Shown: positions 63,920-64,000 of the stretch, in pieces | Numbering within the stretch: the first letter of the stretch is position 1 | Layout: each line of letters starts with the position of its first letter | NCBI GenBank assembly: GCA_026389315.1 | Contig: JAPLIC010000061.1 | Coordinates: 99,349 to 163,348, forward strand | Direction: 5' to 3' | DNA from: Cyanobacteriota bacterium | Lineage (GTDB): Bacteria > Cyanobacteriota > Cyanobacteriia > PCC-6307 > Cyanobiaceae | DNA: 64,000 nt | Translations under genes and position numbers: made by a program | Notes under the pieces: generated by a model | Databases searched by the model: none | The model's input: the letters and a program-made list of their open reading frames with translations, nothing else | Told to the model about the DNA's origin: nothing

Positions 63920-64000
63920 GACGGTTCGCCTCCATCAGTTCTCTGCTGTTGCAATGGGTGGGCCGGTCTGTGACCCTGTTTGGAGCACAACCAACAAACC

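Noticed and set aside
1-64000. tRNA, rRNA, CRISPR array, insertion sequence or prophage
   Set aside because: I looked in the non-coding gaps for T-loop sequences, regular repeats with spacers, terminal inverted repeats and transposase or integrase motifs and recognised none by eye. A tRNAscan or Rfam search would be decisive.

Overview
The window is about 64 kb of a GC-rich unicellular cyanobacterial chromosome. Diagnostic genes are geranylgeranyl reductase (chlP), phycocyanobilin:ferredoxin oxidoreductase (pcyA), the allophycocyanin beta-18 subunit (apcF), psb28, gun4, a ferredoxin-type sulfite reductase, a CcsA/CcsB cytochrome c assembly protein and a DevBCA-type exporter. Gene density is very high, many genes overlap at start/stop codons, and several GCGATCGC (HIP1) palindromes are present. 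Together with the glgC-hemA-glpX neighbourhood this suggests a picocyanobacterium of the Synechococcus/Cyanobium group, probably freshwater or brackish given the GC content. The genus is inference.

Layout. 0-2 kb: a PGM1-type ATP-grasp peptide ligase, cut by the left edge, and a coiled-coil membrane protein. 2-10 kb (minus): a sugar-type ABC permease, a hypothetical, a CIA30 protein, then a carbon/tetrapyrrole run pgl, gnd, glgC, hemA, glpX. 10-12 kb (plus): rpe and a GDSL esterase with a PEP-CTERM-like tail. 12-18.6 kb (minus): ccsA, an LptF/G permease, lptB, lptA, a DUF309 protein, typA and a VanY-type carboxypeptidase. 18.9-25.4 kb: chlP, glyS (minus), sir, a small exported protein and a VanX-type dipeptidase. 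25.8-31 kb (minus): recG, a hypothetical, tsf and rpsB. 31-36 kb (minus): a GT2 glycosyltransferase, a 51-aa basic protein missed by the ORF track, devA, devC, devB and pcyA. 36-44 kb (plus): two M16 peptidases, then an overlapping envelope operon bioY, lspA, FHA-PBP1, YcjF-like GTPase. 44-50 kb: PLP decarboxylase, tadA, class-V aminotransferase, apcF and glnA with a consensus NtcA promoter. 49.6-52 kb: a broken SAM methyltransferase, small conserved proteins, an anti-sigma-type ATPase and gun4. 52-55 kb: psb28 and two AI-2E family permeases. 54.7-60.5 kb (minus): a small membrane protein, secF, secD, pdhB, a DUF3082 protein, ispE and rsmA. 60.5-64 kb: small genes, yraN, an orphan umuC behind a LexA-type box, an A-rich non-coding stretch and a tiny putative exported peptide.

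Most of the window is core photosynthetic and housekeeping genome. No tRNA, rRNA, CRISPR array, insertion sequence or prophage was recognised by eye. I found no clear new defence or biosynthetic system. The most notable items are the SOS-type promoter in front of a umuD-less umuC, the NtcA promoter of glnA, the decayed methyltransferase with a G10 tract, the divergent pcyA/M16 pair whose start codons share one CATG, the devB start that appears nested inside pcyA, several antiparallel 3' overlaps (one of 125 bp), the FHA-fused penicillin-binding protein operon, and the A-skewed spacer with a small secreted-peptide candidate at the right end.
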